Both the position numbers and the translations under genes were made by a program. This document shows positions 9,170 through 18,293 of a DNA stretch of 64,000 nt, one piece after another; positions within the stretch are counted from its first letter, which is position 1; each line of letters opens with the position of its first letter. Location: assembly GCA_030425805.1 (NCBI GenBank), contig JAUHZC010000003.1:126701-190700 (forward strand), in the 5' to 3' direction. The notes under the pieces are model-generated. The model searched no databases. It had not been told where the DNA came from and was given only the letters and a program-made list of their open reading frames with translations. Source of the DNA: Alphaproteobacteria bacterium. GTDB lineage: Bacteria; Pseudomonadota; Alphaproteobacteria; JAUHZC01.

Positions 9170-10339
9170 TTAGGCTCCTTTTCCTACAGCAGCGACAACT
9201 TTTTCGGCAGCATCTCCCAAATCATCTGCAGGAATAATTTTAAGGTCTGCATTTTCAAGAATGGCTTTGCCTTCTTTTACGTTTGTTCCTTCGAGGCGGA
9301 CAACAAGAGGAACATGAAGATCAACTTCACGAGCTGCTTCAAGGATCCCGTCTGCTATGACATCACATCGCATGATGCCTCCAAAAATATTAACTAAAAT
9401 GCCCTCCACCTTCGTATCAGAGAGAATCAGTTTAAAGGCTTTTGTAACACGTTCTTTAGGGGCTCCGCCACCAACATCAAGGAAGTTTGCAGGCGCTGCA
9501 CCATGAAGTTTAATAACATCCATTGTGGCCATAGCCAGTCCAGCCCCATTAACCATGCAGCCAATGTTTCCATCAAGCTTAATGTAGTTGAGCTCTTCTT
9601 CCTGGGCTTCTAATTCATGGGGGTCATATTCATTAGGATCACGCATCTCAACCAGATCTGGATGACGGAAAAGAGCGTTATCATCGAAAGACATTTTGGC
9701 ATCAAGAGCAACAATATCATCTTCTGCTGTGAGAACGAGAGGATTAACCTCGAGGAGGTTTGCATCAAGTCCAACAAACGCTTTATAGGCATTGAGGAAA
9801 AATTTTACAAAGGCAGAAACTTGCTTTCCTTCAAGACCAAGAGCAAAGGCAAGTTGGCGCCCTTGAAAAGCATGAGTTCCCTGGAGGGGATCAATAGAAA
9901 GGGTTTTAATGGCATCGGGGTTAGACTCGGCAACTTCTTCAATGTCAACACCTCCCTCAGAAGAGGCAATGGCTTTAAAGCACCTATCTGTTCGGTCCAG
10001 GAGGAGGGAAAAGTAAAATTCTTTTACGATATTGCAGCCAGATTCGATGTAAAGTCGCTGGACTTTCTTTCCTTCAGGGCCTGTCTGGGGTGTGACAAGC
10101 GTCTTTCCAAAAATATCTTCAATGGCAGCCCTCGCCTCATCATCAGATTTTGCAACCTTAACACCACCAGCTTTTCCACGTCCACCTGCATGAATTTGGG
10201 CTTTCACAACTTTAATGGGGCTGGAAAGTTTTTTAAGGGAAGAAAGAGCCTCTTCTTTGGAAAACGCAGGGTATCCTTCAAGGACAGAAACACCGTACTT
10301 TTTCAAAAGAGATTTGGCTTGGTACTCATGAATATTCAT
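9170..10339 (-). CDS. sucC: Succinyl-CoA synthetase beta subunit
   Basis: SucC provides the nucleotide-binding ATP-grasp domain and the succinate site of succinyl-CoA synthetase. The 389-residue length matches the family. The N-terminus [17 protein letters not shown], the [16 protein letters not shown] glycine-rich nucleotide loop and the C-terminal [18 protein letters not shown] block are all diagnostic. It lies 62 bases downstream of mdh and directly ahead of sucD on the minus strand, the mdh-sucC-sucD order seen in many alphaproteobacteria. All three are probably one TCA-cycle transcription unit. Confidence 0.97.
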   Translation of the reverse strand: MNIHEYQAKSLLKKYGVSVLEGYPAFSKEEALSSLKKLSSPIKVVKAQIHAGGRGKAGGVKVAKSDDEARAAIEDIFGKTLVTPQTGPEGKKVQRLYIESGCNIVKEFYFSLLLDRTDRCFKAIASSEGGVDIEEVAESNPDAIKTLSIDPLQGTHAFQGRQLAFALGLEGKQVSAFVKFFLNAYKAFVGLDANLLEVNPLVLTAEDDIVALDAKMSFDDNALFRHPDLVEMRDPNEYDPHELEAQEEELNYIKLDGNIGCMVNGAGLAMATMDVIKLHGAAPANFLDVGGGAPKERVTKAFKLILSDTKVEGILVNIFGGIMRCDVIADGILEAAREVDLHVPLVVRLEGTNVKEGKAILENADLKIIPADDLGDAAEKVVAAVGKGA

Positions 10340-10401
10340 TAAAGAAGGCCTTTATGATGATTTTGTAGGGAGTATATCCCAGAGAGAACGTGTAGAAAAC
10401 C

Positions 10402-11352
10402 CTACAGATATTGACTAACACTTTGAACAAGTCCTTCTACACCTGCAACGGAAGTTGCAAAGGCTTCCTTTTCAGCCTTGTCTAGCGGAAGTTCAACAAT
10501 TTTTTCAACGCCAGTCTTTCCAAGCACAACAGGTACCCCTACATAAATGTCTTTAACGCCATATTCACCCTGACAGAGGGCAGCACAGGGCAAAAGGCGC
10601 TTTTCATCATATAAATAAGCCTGTGCCATTTCTAGGGCAGAAGCTGCAGGAGCGTAAAAAGCAGAGCCATTTTTGAGGAGACTGACGATTTCCCCACCAC
10701 CCTTGCGGGTACGCTCTACCATGGCATCAAGGTCAGCAGAAGAGAGGTGACCCTGATCTATAAAGTGCTGAAGAGGAATACCATTCACCGTTGTAAACTT
10801 GAGCAGAGGAACCATGGCATCGCCATGTCCACCAAGGACCATTGTATGAATATCTTTCATAGAAACCCCAAGGGCCTCAGAAAGGAAAAAGCGAAAACGA
10901 GAAGAATCTAAAATCCCCGCCATCCCCACAACTTTTTGGGCAGGAAGGCCGCTGGCTTGCTGCATCACCCATACCATGGCATCAAGGGGATTCGTGACAA
11001 CAATTACAAAGGCGTCAGGAGCATGTGCTTTGATTTCCCGGCCAACGCCTGCAATGACTTTTGCATTGATTTCAAGAAGATCATCCCGGCTCATTCCAGG
11101 TTTGCGTGGAATGCCTGCTGTTACAATAACAACATCTGAGCCTTTGAGGTCTGCGTATGATTCTCCCCCCCTCAGGTTTCCTTCAAACCCAAGAACAGCT
11201 CCTGCTTGATCAAGATCTAGAGCTTTCCCTTTTGCCATGTCTCCAGCAATGTCAATCACTTGGACTTGGCCAAGTTTTGAGAGGCTGGCCAAAAGAGCCA
11301 TGGTGCCCCCAATTTGGCCCGCGCCAACAAGGGAAATTTTGGGAAGTGCCAT
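10402..11352 (-). CDS. mdh: Malate dehydrogenase (LDH-like, NAD-dependent)
   Basis: The 316-residue enzyme interconverts malate and oxaloacetate. It has the NAD-binding loop VGAGQIGG, the mobile-loop sequence [15 protein letters not shown] whose arginines select dicarboxylic substrate, and the catalytic [10 protein letters not shown] with His near residue 175. These features place it in the LDH-like bacterial MDH group. The frame is open for 29 more codons upstream, but the ATG at 11352 ([12 protein letters not shown]) fits the family and is preceded by AAGGA. The upstream hydrolase ends 10 bases before this start, so the two are probably co-transcribed. sucC follows. Confidence 0.95.
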   Translation of the reverse strand: MALPKISLVGAGQIGGTMALLASLSKLGQVQVIDIAGDMAKGKALDLDQAGAVLGFEGNLRGGESYADLKGSDVVIVTAGIPRKPGMSRDDLLEINAKVIAGVGREIKAHAPDAFVIVVTNPLDAMVWVMQQASGLPAQKVVGMAGILDSSRFRFFLSEALGVSMKDIHTMVLGGHGDAMVPLLKFTTVNGIPLQHFIDQGHLSSADLDAMVERTRKGGGEIVSLLKNGSAFYAPAASALEMAQAYLYDEKRLLPCAALCQGEYGVKDIYVGVPVVLGKTGVEKIVELPLDKAEKEAFATSVAGVEGLVQSVSQYL

Positions 11353-11362
11353 CTTGAAATCC

Positions 11363-11962
11363 TTAAATTTGTGTGTTCCCATTCTGGACTGAGTCCTGGT
11401 GAATTGCAAGGGCTGTTGCCTCAATCCAAGAGGGCTCAACCCAGTGACCAGCTTCGGGATCGAGTGTCAATTTTGCTTTTAAAGCTTCGGCTGTTCCTTT
11501 TGAGAAAAAAGCAGGGACAACATCATCTTGAAGGCCATGGAAAAGATGGAGAAGTTTTGGAGGGGTTGCGCTTTTTACATCACAAAGACCCCCGGAGAAG
11601 GAAAAGACCCCCTGGGTTTCTACATGGTGTAAGCCCAGCTGAAGTGCCATCATTCCCCCTTGAGAAAAACCTGCAAGATACAAAGGGAGACCCGGTGTGA
11701 TGTTTTCTTGAAGTTGCTCTAGGAACGAAGCTGCGCCTTCTTTCAAGAGTTTCAGAAGTGTTTGAGGGTCAAAGGATGGAATTGAAAACCATCCTGGAAT
11801 CCCCTCAGGGAGTAGGGGAGCCTGAGGAAGCCAAACCGTCAAAGCCGGATTTTGGGATTGAATAATTTTTGCAAGAGGGGCGAGATCATCACTGCCAGCA
11901 CCATAGCCATGGAGGAGAATCAATTGGGCTGTCGGTCTTTTCTGAAGAGCAGGAATATGCAT
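11363..11962 (-). CDS. Alpha/beta hydrolase, phospholipase/carboxylesterase type
   Basis: This 199-residue protein fits the small carboxylesterase/acyl-protein thioesterase family. It has the oxyanion segment [14 protein letters not shown], the nucleophile elbow GFSQGG (serine near residue 99), the acid in HGLQDDVVP and the histidine in AGHWVEP. Family members hydrolyse acyl esters with broad specificity; the natural substrate cannot be read from the sequence. AAAGGAAG lies five bases before the ATG at 11962. It sits between the minimal prepilin peptidase (12 bases upstream) and mdh (10 bases downstream), so it is likely in the same operon although functionally unrelated. Confidence 0.88.
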   Translation of the reverse strand: MHIPALQKRPTAQLILLHGYGAGSDDLAPLAKIIQSQNPALTVWLPQAPLLPEGIPGWFSIPSFDPQTLLKLLKEGAASFLEQLQENITPGLPLYLAGFSQGGMMALQLGLHHVETQGVFSFSGGLCDVKSATPPKLLHLFHGLQDDVVPAFFSKGTAEALKAKLTLDPEAGHWVEPSWIEATALAIHQDSVQNGNTQI

Positions 11963-11973
11963 GTGAACTTCCT

Positions 11974-12414
11974 TTAAAAGTTATATAAAGCAAAGGCACT
12001 CATCCAGCCTGTAATAAGGCCTGGAATGAAAGGAATGTGCCCACGGAGTGTGGCAATCCAGCTGAGAATGAGAGTCACACCGCCGCTTGAGGCAAAGAAG
12101 ATAGGAAGCCCTTCAAGAGGGAGTGTTAATAAAAGTGGAGGCAAAAATAAAACATCTCCCAGCCCAAGGGGGAGCCGGCCAAGACGCCACCAAAAGACGC
12201 TGATTATGATTGCGATCAGTCCCGCCCCGATACTTAATGTTTCCAAATAAAAGGGATATTCTCCAAGCCAGGTGCCAGGAAGAATAAGGTAGCTTGCTAA
12301 GAGTCCCAGAATTGAAACTTCAAAGTCTCTTAAATCTTGGAAAATGAGGTGACCCCAAGCTAGAAGTGTCAGGAAAAAACACCCCCATGACAGAAAAAAA
12401 GATAAGTTTTCCAT
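11974..12414 (-). CDS. Minimal A24-type prepilin peptidase (peptidase domain only)
   Basis: A 146-residue polytopic membrane protein with the two aspartate motifs of type IV prepilin peptidases: a first Asp in LIFQDLRDFEVS and a second in LGLGDVLFLP. The C-terminal HIPFIPGLITGW resembles the IPFGPFLALG motif of the family. The N-terminal methylase domain of PilD-type enzymes is absent, so it resembles short TadV/CpaA-type peptidases. Such enzymes cleave the leader of prepilins and pseudopilins. The gene is transcribed away from a secretin that starts 65 bases away, which supports a shared pilus or secretion role, though no pilin, ATPase or inner-membrane platform gene is in the window. AAAGGGAAAAT precedes the ATG. 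Confidence 0.72.
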   Translation of the reverse strand: MENLSFFLSWGCFFLTLLAWGHLIFQDLRDFEVSILGLLASYLILPGTWLGEYPFYLETLSIGAGLIAIIISVFWWRLGRLPLGLGDVLFLPPLLLTLPLEGLPIFFASSGGVTLILSWIATLRGHIPFIPGLITGWMSAFALYNF

Positions 12415-12479
12415 ATTTTCCCTTTCCAGGAAATTTTAGTTCTTATAGTATGTGCCGAAAATTTCTCAAAGGAAATTTA

Positions 12480-14114
12480 TTGAAATTATATAATATTTTA
12501 ACAGGGAGTTTGGTTGGGATCGTTTTATCTGGATGTCAGCCTTATCTTCATCATCGCTATCATGATCCAGACCTCAAGACGACACCTGAGGTCTACGATA
12601 AACTTACCCAAGATCAGTTTTGGGAGGGGCCTCAATCTTTGCCGCCAAAGCCGTTCTCACTGCCGGTGGTGTTTCCTTCAGGATTTCAAAAGCCGGTGTC
12701 TTTAGTTGCTTTAGATGGTGTTCCTCTGAAGGAGGCTTTGATTGCCCTTGGGGGGCAAGCAGATGTCAATCTTGTGATTGATTCATCTATCGAAGGTCAG
12801 GCCCAAGTCTCCTTTCAAGAAGAGCCCTTTGGGCGGGCCTTGGATGCCCTGTGCCAGTCCCATCGGCTACGCTTTCGCCTTAACCATGGAACTTTGATTG
12901 TTGAGCCGGATACACCTTACGTCAAAACCTATGCACTTAATTTCTTCTCAGGGCATCGCAAGACTGAAACGCGGATGGCTTTGGCAACAGACGTATTTTC
13001 AGCTGCTGCCCAAGATCAAGGGGCGCATCTTTCAGATATAGATAATGGTTCTCACACGCTGATCACGGCTTCAACCAAAACAGACTTTTGGGAAAGTGTG
13101 CATCAAAACATCCAGCTGATCCTCAATTCCCAAAAAATATCAAAAAGTGAAGACTTCACGCAGATATCTTTAAGCCCAGGATCAGGAACAATTTCCATTA
13201 GGGGAAAGAATGCGGATCATCGGGCAGTTGAGAGCTACCTGCGGATGTTGAAAGTTATCATGGGAGCCCAGGTTCTTATTGAAGCAAAGATTCTGGAAGT
13301 CAGTCTTTTGGATGAGTTTCAAAGCGGTATTAACTGGAGTCGTTTGCAGGGAGACTTTAATTTCAAAGCGGGCCTTGGTCCCTCAGCAGTGATTACGCCT
13401 GGAACTGTTCAACTTTCGGAGAATCCTCCCCAGGACGTGATTCGTTTGGGGAGCCGTGGGCAAAATCTCCAAACTTTCTTGGGAATTTTAAGTCGTTTTG
13501 GAACCGTGCGCACACTCTCAAGTCCCCGTCTGACCGTGATGAATCATCAAACAGCTGTGATGAAAGTTGCAACAAATGAGGTTTTCTTTCGTGTGGACTA
13601 TACACGGGAACCAACAACACAAAACACACCTGGTATAGAGCGTGCCTTTAGCCAAATTCAAACAGTTCCTATCGGATTCCTGATGGTAGTCCATCCCGCC
13701 CTTGATCCCGAAACGGGGAAGATCATTCTAAGTTTGCGCCCTACACTCTCCAAGGTTGATACGCGCAAAAAGGATCCGGCAACGGCTCTTCTGACAAACC
13801 AACAGATTACCTCTGAGGTTCCTGAGGTTCGGGTTCGGGAAATGGAAACACTCATTACCTTGAACTCTGGAGAAACAGCTGTGCTAGGCGGGTTGATGGA
13901 GGAAAAATCGGCAAATATCCGAACAGGGCTTCCAGAGGCAGGCAAGATTCCCGTTGTGGGGCCTTTGCTGAATGGAAAGGATGATCGGCGTGAAGTGACA
14001 GAACTGGTAATTTTTTTGCGTGCTACAATTCTTGCAGATCCAACAGAGTCCCTTGCGCCGGCAGATCAAGAAATCTATCAAGCTTTTGCCCATGATCCAA
14101 GGCGGATTGCTTGA
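12480..14114 (+). CDS. Secretin lipoprotein (PilQ/MshL/GspD family)
   Basis: The protein is an outer-membrane ring protein of a type IV pilus or type II-like secretion system. The open frame extends upstream, but TTG at 12480 preceded by AAAGGA (12468-12473) gives a perfect lipoprotein signal (MKLYNILTGSLVGIVLSGC; lipobox LSGC), so I use it: 544 residues. An STN-like domain follows (ALIALGGQADVNLVIDSSIE), then an N-domain and the secretin beta domain, with VLIEAKILEVSLLDEFQSG and the C-terminal signature GLMEEKSANIRTGLPEAGKI followed by PVVGPLL. Conservation is closest to the MshL/PilQ group as judged by eye. It is divergent from a prepilin peptidase; an ALDH gene follows after 77 bases. No other assembly genes are nearby. 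Confidence 0.88.
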   Translation: MKLYNILTGSLVGIVLSGCQPYLHHRYHDPDLKTTPEVYDKLTQDQFWEGPQSLPPKPFSLPVVFPSGFQKPVSLVALDGVPLKEALIALGGQADVNLVIDSSIEGQAQVSFQEEPFGRALDALCQSHRLRFRLNHGTLIVEPDTPYVKTYALNFFSGHRKTETRMALATDVFSAAAQDQGAHLSDIDNGSHTLITASTKTDFWESVHQNIQLILNSQKISKSEDFTQISLSPGSGTISIRGKNADHRAVESYLRMLKVIMGAQVLIEAKILEVSLLDEFQSGINWSRLQGDFNFKAGLGPSAVITPGTVQLSENPPQDVIRLGSRGQNLQTFLGILSRFGTVRTLSSPRLTVMNHQTAVMKVATNEVFFRVDYTREPTTQNTPGIERAFSQIQTVPIGFLMVVHPALDPETGKIILSLRPTLSKVDTRKKDPATALLTNQQITSEVPEVRVREMETLITLNSGETAVLGGLMEEKSANIRTGLPEAGKIPVVGPLLNGKDDRREVTELVIFLRATILADPTESLAPADQEIYQAFAHDPRRIA

Positions 14115-14152
14115 GCCAAAAGGGCCCTGCTTTAGCTTTTGAATAAAATCAG

Positions 14153-14173
14153 TTATTCTAAATTATAGAATAA
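14153..14173. promoter_or_regulatory. Perfect inverted repeat before the ALDH gene
   Basis: TTATTCTA (14153-14160) and TAGAATAA (14166-14173) are exact reverse complements separated by AATTA, centred 29 bases before the GTG start at 14192. It could be an operator or a leader hairpin. It lacks GC pairs and a T-run, so it is a poor terminator for the secretin gene. Confidence 0.4.
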
Positions 14174-14191
14174 TATTTCAGGGAGCGACGT

Positions 14192-15691
14192 GTGTTAATT
14201 CAAGATATTTTGAAAACTTTTGAATTAGAAGGTTTCCACATTACTGAAGGGAACCGTCCTATCGTTAATCCCGCTACAGGGCAAATCATTGCTCAGGTTC
14301 AAGATGATACACCTGAGAGCGTTGAAACAAAGCTTTCCCAGTCCGTCCTAGCTTTTAAAAATTGGCGTACTGTCCCTGCGCCAAAACGGGGAGAGCTCAT
14401 ATATCAATTTGGGAAGCTGTTGCGTGAATATAAAGTGCCCCTTGGCACGCTGATTACGGCTGAATCAGGAAAAATCGTGCCGGAAGGGCAGGGTGAAGTC
14501 CAGGAAATGATCGATATTTGCGACTTTGCTGTGGGGCTTTCTCGACAGCTTTATGGAAAAACAATACCTTCTGAAAGGCCTCAACATCGAATCCAGGAAG
14601 TTTGGCACCCCCTGGGTCCTGTGGGGATTATTACAGCCTTCAATTTTCCAGCTGCTGTTTGGTCATGGAATGCTGTTATCAGCCTTGTTTGCGGAAACAG
14701 TGTGCTGTGGAAACCTTCTGAAAAAACACCTTTAACGGCATTAGCTGTTCAGAATTTACTTGAAAAAGCCGCGTCTGAAGTTGACCTTGCCGTCCCCCAA
14801 GGGCTTTCTCAGGTTGTGCTTGGAAACGGTCAAATCGGGGAACTTTTGGTTGATTCAACACAGGTTCCCTTAATTAGCGCAACAGGAAGCTGTGCCATGG
14901 GAAAGGTTGTTGGCCCCCGTGTAGCCCAACGGCTTGGCCGATCTATTCTGGAGCTCGGTGGAAACAACGCCATGATTGTCTGTGAAAGTGCAGATTTAGA
15001 TTTGGCAGTCGATGCGATTGTCTTTAGTGCCGTCGGGACAGCAGGACAAAGGTGCACATCCTTGCGGCGCCTCTTTGTGCATAAAAATGTGCACGAGTCT
15101 TTGTTGTGGAAACTGAAAAAGGCTTATAACAAGCTCAAAATTGGGAATCCCATGGAACCAGAAATGCTTGTAGGTCCCTTAATTGATAAGCGTGCCTTTG
15201 ATGAGATGGAAACCACACTCAAGGCTGTGCAGGAAGAAGGTGCGACGGTTCATGGGGGGCAGCGAATTTTGGCAGAACAGTATCCTGAGGCTTATTATGT
15301 TCAGCCAGCTTTGGTAGAAATGCCTGAGCAAACGGATATGATGTGGAAAGAGACGTTTGCACCTCTTCTTTTTGTTATGCCTTTCTCCTCTTTTGAGACC
15401 GTAATTAATCTCCACAATGAGGTTCCCCAAGGATTGTCTTCTTGCATTTTTACCCAAAATATCCAAGAGATGGAGCTCTTCCTCAGCGCACAGGGGAGTG
15501 ACTGTGGTATGGCTAATGTAAATATCGGCCCTTCAGGTGCAGAAATTGGGGGGGCTTTCGGTGGAGAAAAAGAAACCGGTGGAGGCCGAGAAGCCGGGAG
15601 TGATGCCTGGAAATCTTATATGCGTCGCATGACTTGTACAATTAATGGTGGAAAATCTCTACCTCTTGCTCAGGGGATCGAGTTTGGTTAA
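14192..15691 (+). CDS. ALDH7-type aldehyde dehydrogenase (aminoadipate-semialdehyde dehydrogenase-like)
   Basis: A 499-residue NAD(P)-dependent aldehyde dehydrogenase. It has the substrate-entry block PLGPVGIITAFNFPAAVWSW, the glutamate in LELGGNNAMIV and the nucleophilic cysteine in GTAGQRCTSLRRLFVH, the last being characteristic of ALDH7 (antiquitin, AmaB). The C-terminal AFGGEKETGGGREAGSDAWK is also typical of ALDH7. Family members oxidise alpha-aminoadipic semialdehyde in lysine catabolism, but some act on osmolyte or lipid aldehydes. No other lysine-degradation gene is visible here, so the substrate is inferred only. The start is GTG at 14192 after GGGAG; the next gene lies 30 bases downstream on the same strand. 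Confidence 0.9.
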   Translation: MLIQDILKTFELEGFHITEGNRPIVNPATGQIIAQVQDDTPESVETKLSQSVLAFKNWRTVPAPKRGELIYQFGKLLREYKVPLGTLITAESGKIVPEGQGEVQEMIDICDFAVGLSRQLYGKTIPSERPQHRIQEVWHPLGPVGIITAFNFPAAVWSWNAVISLVCGNSVLWKPSEKTPLTALAVQNLLEKAASEVDLAVPQGLSQVVLGNGQIGELLVDSTQVPLISATGSCAMGKVVGPRVAQRLGRSILELGGNNAMIVCESADLDLAVDAIVFSAVGTAGQRCTSLRRLFVHKNVHESLLWKLKKAYNKLKIGNPMEPEMLVGPLIDKRAFDEMETTLKAVQEEGATVHGGQRILAEQYPEAYYVQPALVEMPEQTDMMWKETFAPLLFVMPFSSFETVINLHNEVPQGLSSCIFTQNIQEMELFLSAQGSDCGMANVNIGPSGAEIGGAFGGEKETGGGREAGSDAWKSYMRRMTCTINGGKSLPLAQGIEFG

Positions 15692-15721
15692 AGATGTTAG
15701 GCAGCTAATGAGAGTTGTTTT

Positions 15722-16303
15722 ATGGATAAAGTTTTGATTGATCTCCCTGAAGAAATAGAAACTTCTCGCTTATTCCTTCGGGCCCCAAAAGCAGGATTTG
15801 GCTCTAAGGTTCATGCTGCAATTCATGATGGCTATGAAGATTACGTAAAGTGGCTGAATTGGTCTCCAAAACCTCCAACAGTAGAAGAGGTTGAGATTGA
15901 GTGTCGTAGGAATTATGCAGAGTTTATTCTGCGGGATTTTATACGCTATGTGATTTTTGAAAAAAATACGCAAGAAGTTGTTGGCCGGTGTGCACTTCCC
16001 TCTTTTCAGGCAAATTGGGCGATTCCACAATTTGGAATTTCATATTTCATTCGTAGAAGTCAGCGATCAAGGGGATATGCAACGGAAGCTGTTCATGCAC
16101 TTTCGACCCTTGCTTTCAAGACCTTAAAGGCAAGGAAACTCGAAATTTATTGTGATGCTGATAATGCTGCATCAACAAGAATTCCTATTCGATTAGGATT
16201 CCAGCTTGAGTATACAGCAAAGGGTGGGTGGCCTAAACAAGATGGCTCCCTTGCTCAACTTCAGACGTATTCCTTATTTTCAGCTGACGATTTGGTATAC
16301 TAA
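15722..16303 (+). CDS. GNAT-family N-acetyltransferase (RimJ/RimL type)
   Basis: The 193-residue protein starts LPEEIETSRLFLRAPKAGFG, the common opening of RimJ/RimL-type GNAT enzymes. It has the beta-4 strand FGISYFIRRSQRSRGYATEA, in which the RSRGYATEA loop corresponds to the acetyl-CoA pyrophosphate-binding R/QxxGxG/A motif, and the later LEIYCDADNAASTRIPIRLG block. These enzymes acetylate amino groups of proteins or small molecules; the substrate is unknown. It follows the ALDH gene by 30 bases and precedes an M17 aminopeptidase by 22 bases, so a common transcript is likely. Confidence 0.85.
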   Translation: MDKVLIDLPEEIETSRLFLRAPKAGFGSKVHAAIHDGYEDYVKWLNWSPKPPTVEEVEIECRRNYAEFILRDFIRYVIFEKNTQEVVGRCALPSFQANWAIPQFGISYFIRRSQRSRGYATEAVHALSTLAFKTLKARKLEIYCDADNAASTRIPIRLGFQLEYTAKGGWPKQDGSLAQLQTYSLFSADDLVY

Positions 16304-16325
16304 AGGCAGTTTAGAGGATCTTGCG

Positions 16326-17732
16326 ATGACAAAATGGGGACTGACAACACAACCTGGTGAGAAGAAACTCTCTCTTTATCATGATAAAGTGCAATGGGAG
16401 AAACTGCTTTCAAGCTTATCGCCTATAGAAAAGAGTTACAATGCGAGTTCTTTGCAAAGTGGTGAACCAGGTCCTGTTTTGCGCCTCAATGATACGGACG
16501 AAGTGGCAGAAATTGCCTTGTTTGTTCCCCATAAATCTCCTTTCGAGTGCTATGGGCTCCTTGCAAAGTATCGCAGACACCTTCCTGGAGGGTGCTACAC
16601 TTTATCACAGTCCTTACCTGAAGATATTCTTATGCCCCTTCTCTTAGGGTGGGCTTTGGATCACTATTCCTATAAGATTCAGAAGGCTTCACAGGTGGAA
16701 TCTGTGGAGAGGTCAGTTTTGTCTATTCCTCAGTCTCTTCATGAGATTATTGTTGGTAGAGTAGAAGCTTTAGTTTGTGGAATGGACCTCATCAACATGC
16801 CTGCAAACTTTTTAACGCCCCAGGTTTTTGAAGAGAAAATTCAGGAGTTTGCAAAACAAAATCAAATGACACTTAAGGTGGTTCCTCCAAAAGATGTGGA
16901 AAAAGACTTCCCTTGTCTATGGGCTGTTGGAAAAGGGGCTGCGGAAGGGCCTCGTCTTCTCTCTTTGCACTGGAAGAATCCAAAGGCAAAGGCTGAGTCA
17001 AAGGTTGCATTAGTTGGTAAGGGTATAACCTTTGACAGTGGCGGCCTTAATATTAAGCCAGATGCTGCAATGCGTTGGATGAAAAAAGATATGGGGGGAG
17101 CTGCAAGTGTTTTAGCCCTTGCTCAACTTATTATTCACGAAAACCTTCCTCTAGATTTAAGTGTCTATCTTCCGATTGCGGAGAATGCTGTGGGTCCTGA
17201 TGCAATGCGTCCTGGAGATGTTTATGATACACGTAAGGGGCTTACTGTTGAGATCGGACATACTGATGCAGAAGGGCGTCTGGTTTTAGCAGATGCGCTG
17301 ACATATGCAGGAGAAGAAAAGCCAAATCTTATCATTGATTTTGCAACTTTGACTGGGGCTGCCCGTGTGGCTTTGGGACTTGAGGTTCCTGGATTTTTTA
17401 CAACAGTTCCAGAATGGCGGGAGCAACTTCTTAAACTTGGAGAAGCGTTGGGAGATCCTCTCTGGCCCCTTCCTCTGTGGCAGTCTTATAAGAAAGGGCT
17501 TAAGGGAACGGTGAGTGATCTTGTGAATGTTTCTAAAGCACCTTATGGCGGTGCTATCACGGCAGCCCTGTTTTTAGAACATTTTATTCCCGATGGAGCG
17601 CCTTGGATTCATGTTGATACAATGGGCTTTCGTCTTTCAAGTGCTCCCGGAGTGCCAGAGGGCGGGGCCATTTTAGGGGCTCAAACGATGTGCCAATTCC
17701 TTCAAAAATGGGTGAACCAGCATGGAAAATAA
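16326..17732 (+). CDS. M17 family leucyl aminopeptidase
   Basis: A 468-residue cytosolic metallo-aminopeptidase. The metal site and active-site lysine are in VGKGITFDSGGLNIK (about residue 230), followed by KKDMGGAASVLAL and the signature HTDAEGRLVLADAL (about residue 310), where many M17 enzymes have NTDAEGR. The first half is the poorly conserved N-terminal domain. The frame is open further upstream, overlapping the acetyltransferase gene, but ATG at 16326 with AGAGGA before it is the likely start. Family members remove N-terminal residues during peptide turnover. The last 11 bases overlap the umuD-like gene, so the latter is likely translated by coupling. This looks like the shorter PepA/PepB relative rather than the 500-residue PepA. 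Confidence 0.9.
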   Translation: MTKWGLTTQPGEKKLSLYHDKVQWEKLLSSLSPIEKSYNASSLQSGEPGPVLRLNDTDEVAEIALFVPHKSPFECYGLLAKYRRHLPGGCYTLSQSLPEDILMPLLLGWALDHYSYKIQKASQVESVERSVLSIPQSLHEIIVGRVEALVCGMDLINMPANFLTPQVFEEKIQEFAKQNQMTLKVVPPKDVEKDFPCLWAVGKGAAEGPRLLSLHWKNPKAKAESKVALVGKGITFDSGGLNIKPDAAMRWMKKDMGGAASVLALAQLIIHENLPLDLSVYLPIAENAVGPDAMRPGDVYDTRKGLTVEIGHTDAEGRLVLADALTYAGEEKPNLIIDFATLTGAARVALGLEVPGFFTTVPEWREQLLKLGEALGDPLWPLPLWQSYKKGLKGTVSDLVNVSKAPYGGAITAALFLEHFIPDGAPWIHVDTMGFRLSSAPGVPEGGAILGAQTMCQFLQKWVNQHGK

Positions 17733-18174
17733 AGCGCTAGCAAAACAGGATCCCTTTGAGTTCTTTGCACCTGATTTATCCTCGCCACAAATGTTAAACT
17801 TCTATTTATCTTCTGTGCAGGCTGGACTTCCTTCACATGCTTCTGATTATGAAGATGGGAAACTTGATCTCAATAGCTATGTTATTGACAATCCGACTTC
17901 AACATTTTTCCTACGCGTTGCAGGGCATTCTATGACAGGAGTTGGGCTTCAGGATGGAGACGTCGTGGTTGTTGACAAGTCTTTAGATCCTCAACCTGGT
18001 AAGCAGGTGATTGCTATTTTAGATGGGGAGTTTACTGTTAAGACCTTCTCTAAAGACAAGATGGGTCGGGTAATCTTGAAGGCTGAAAACCCTGACTATC
18101 CTCATATCTACCCTTCATCAGAGCAGGAATTCCAAATTTGGGGTGTTGTGATGGCAGTGATTCATAAGCTTTAA
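17722..18174 (+). CDS. umuD: UmuD-like S24 autoprotease
   Basis: The 150-residue protein aligns with UmuD. SVQAGLPSHASDYEDGKLDL resembles the UmuD cleavage region, with Ala-Gly at the expected site. The catalytic serine is in VAGHSMTGVGLQDGD, the lysine in DGEFTVKTF, and the C-terminus (IWGVVMAVIHKL) matches. UmuD' is a subunit of DNA polymerase V; other S24 proteins are LexA or phage repressors, but no DNA-binding domain is present here. No umuC gene adjoins it in this window: the next gene makes polysaccharide precursors. Its start lies 11 bases inside the aminopeptidase gene, so it has no room for its own LexA-controlled promoter directly upstream. A hairpin (TTCTCC-N7-GGAGAA, 18230-18248) without a T-run lies downstream. 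Confidence 0.8.
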   Translation: MENKALAKQDPFEFFAPDLSSPQMLNFYLSSVQAGLPSHASDYEDGKLDLNSYVIDNPTSTFFLRVAGHSMTGVGLQDGDVVVVDKSLDPQPGKQVIAILDGEFTVKTFSKDKMGRVILKAENPDYPHIYPSSEQEFQIWGVVMAVIHKL

Positions 18175-18293
18175 GGTGTTCGAGTTCGTCTTGTCGCCAG
18201 CAGCCCCTGCAGTATATGCTGCATAAAGATTCTCCATTTTTTGGAGAACTTGTGCTATATAACGAGTAGAATTTACCAAGGAATACATCCTTA

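Noticed and set aside
9617-10342. 241-codon open frame antisense to sucC
   Set aside because: Shadow of the conserved sucC coding frame.
11353-11439. 29-codon N-terminal extension of mdh
   Set aside because: It overlaps the end of the upstream hydrolase gene; the family start and ribosome binding site are at 11352.
12366-12479. Longer secretin start upstream of 12480
   Set aside because: It would overlap the divergent peptidase start and destroy the lipoprotein signal; TTG at 12480 has a clear ribosome binding site.
18230-18248. Hairpin after the umuD-like gene as terminator
   Set aside because: The stem TTCTCC/GGAGAA has no T-run after it, so termination is doubtful.
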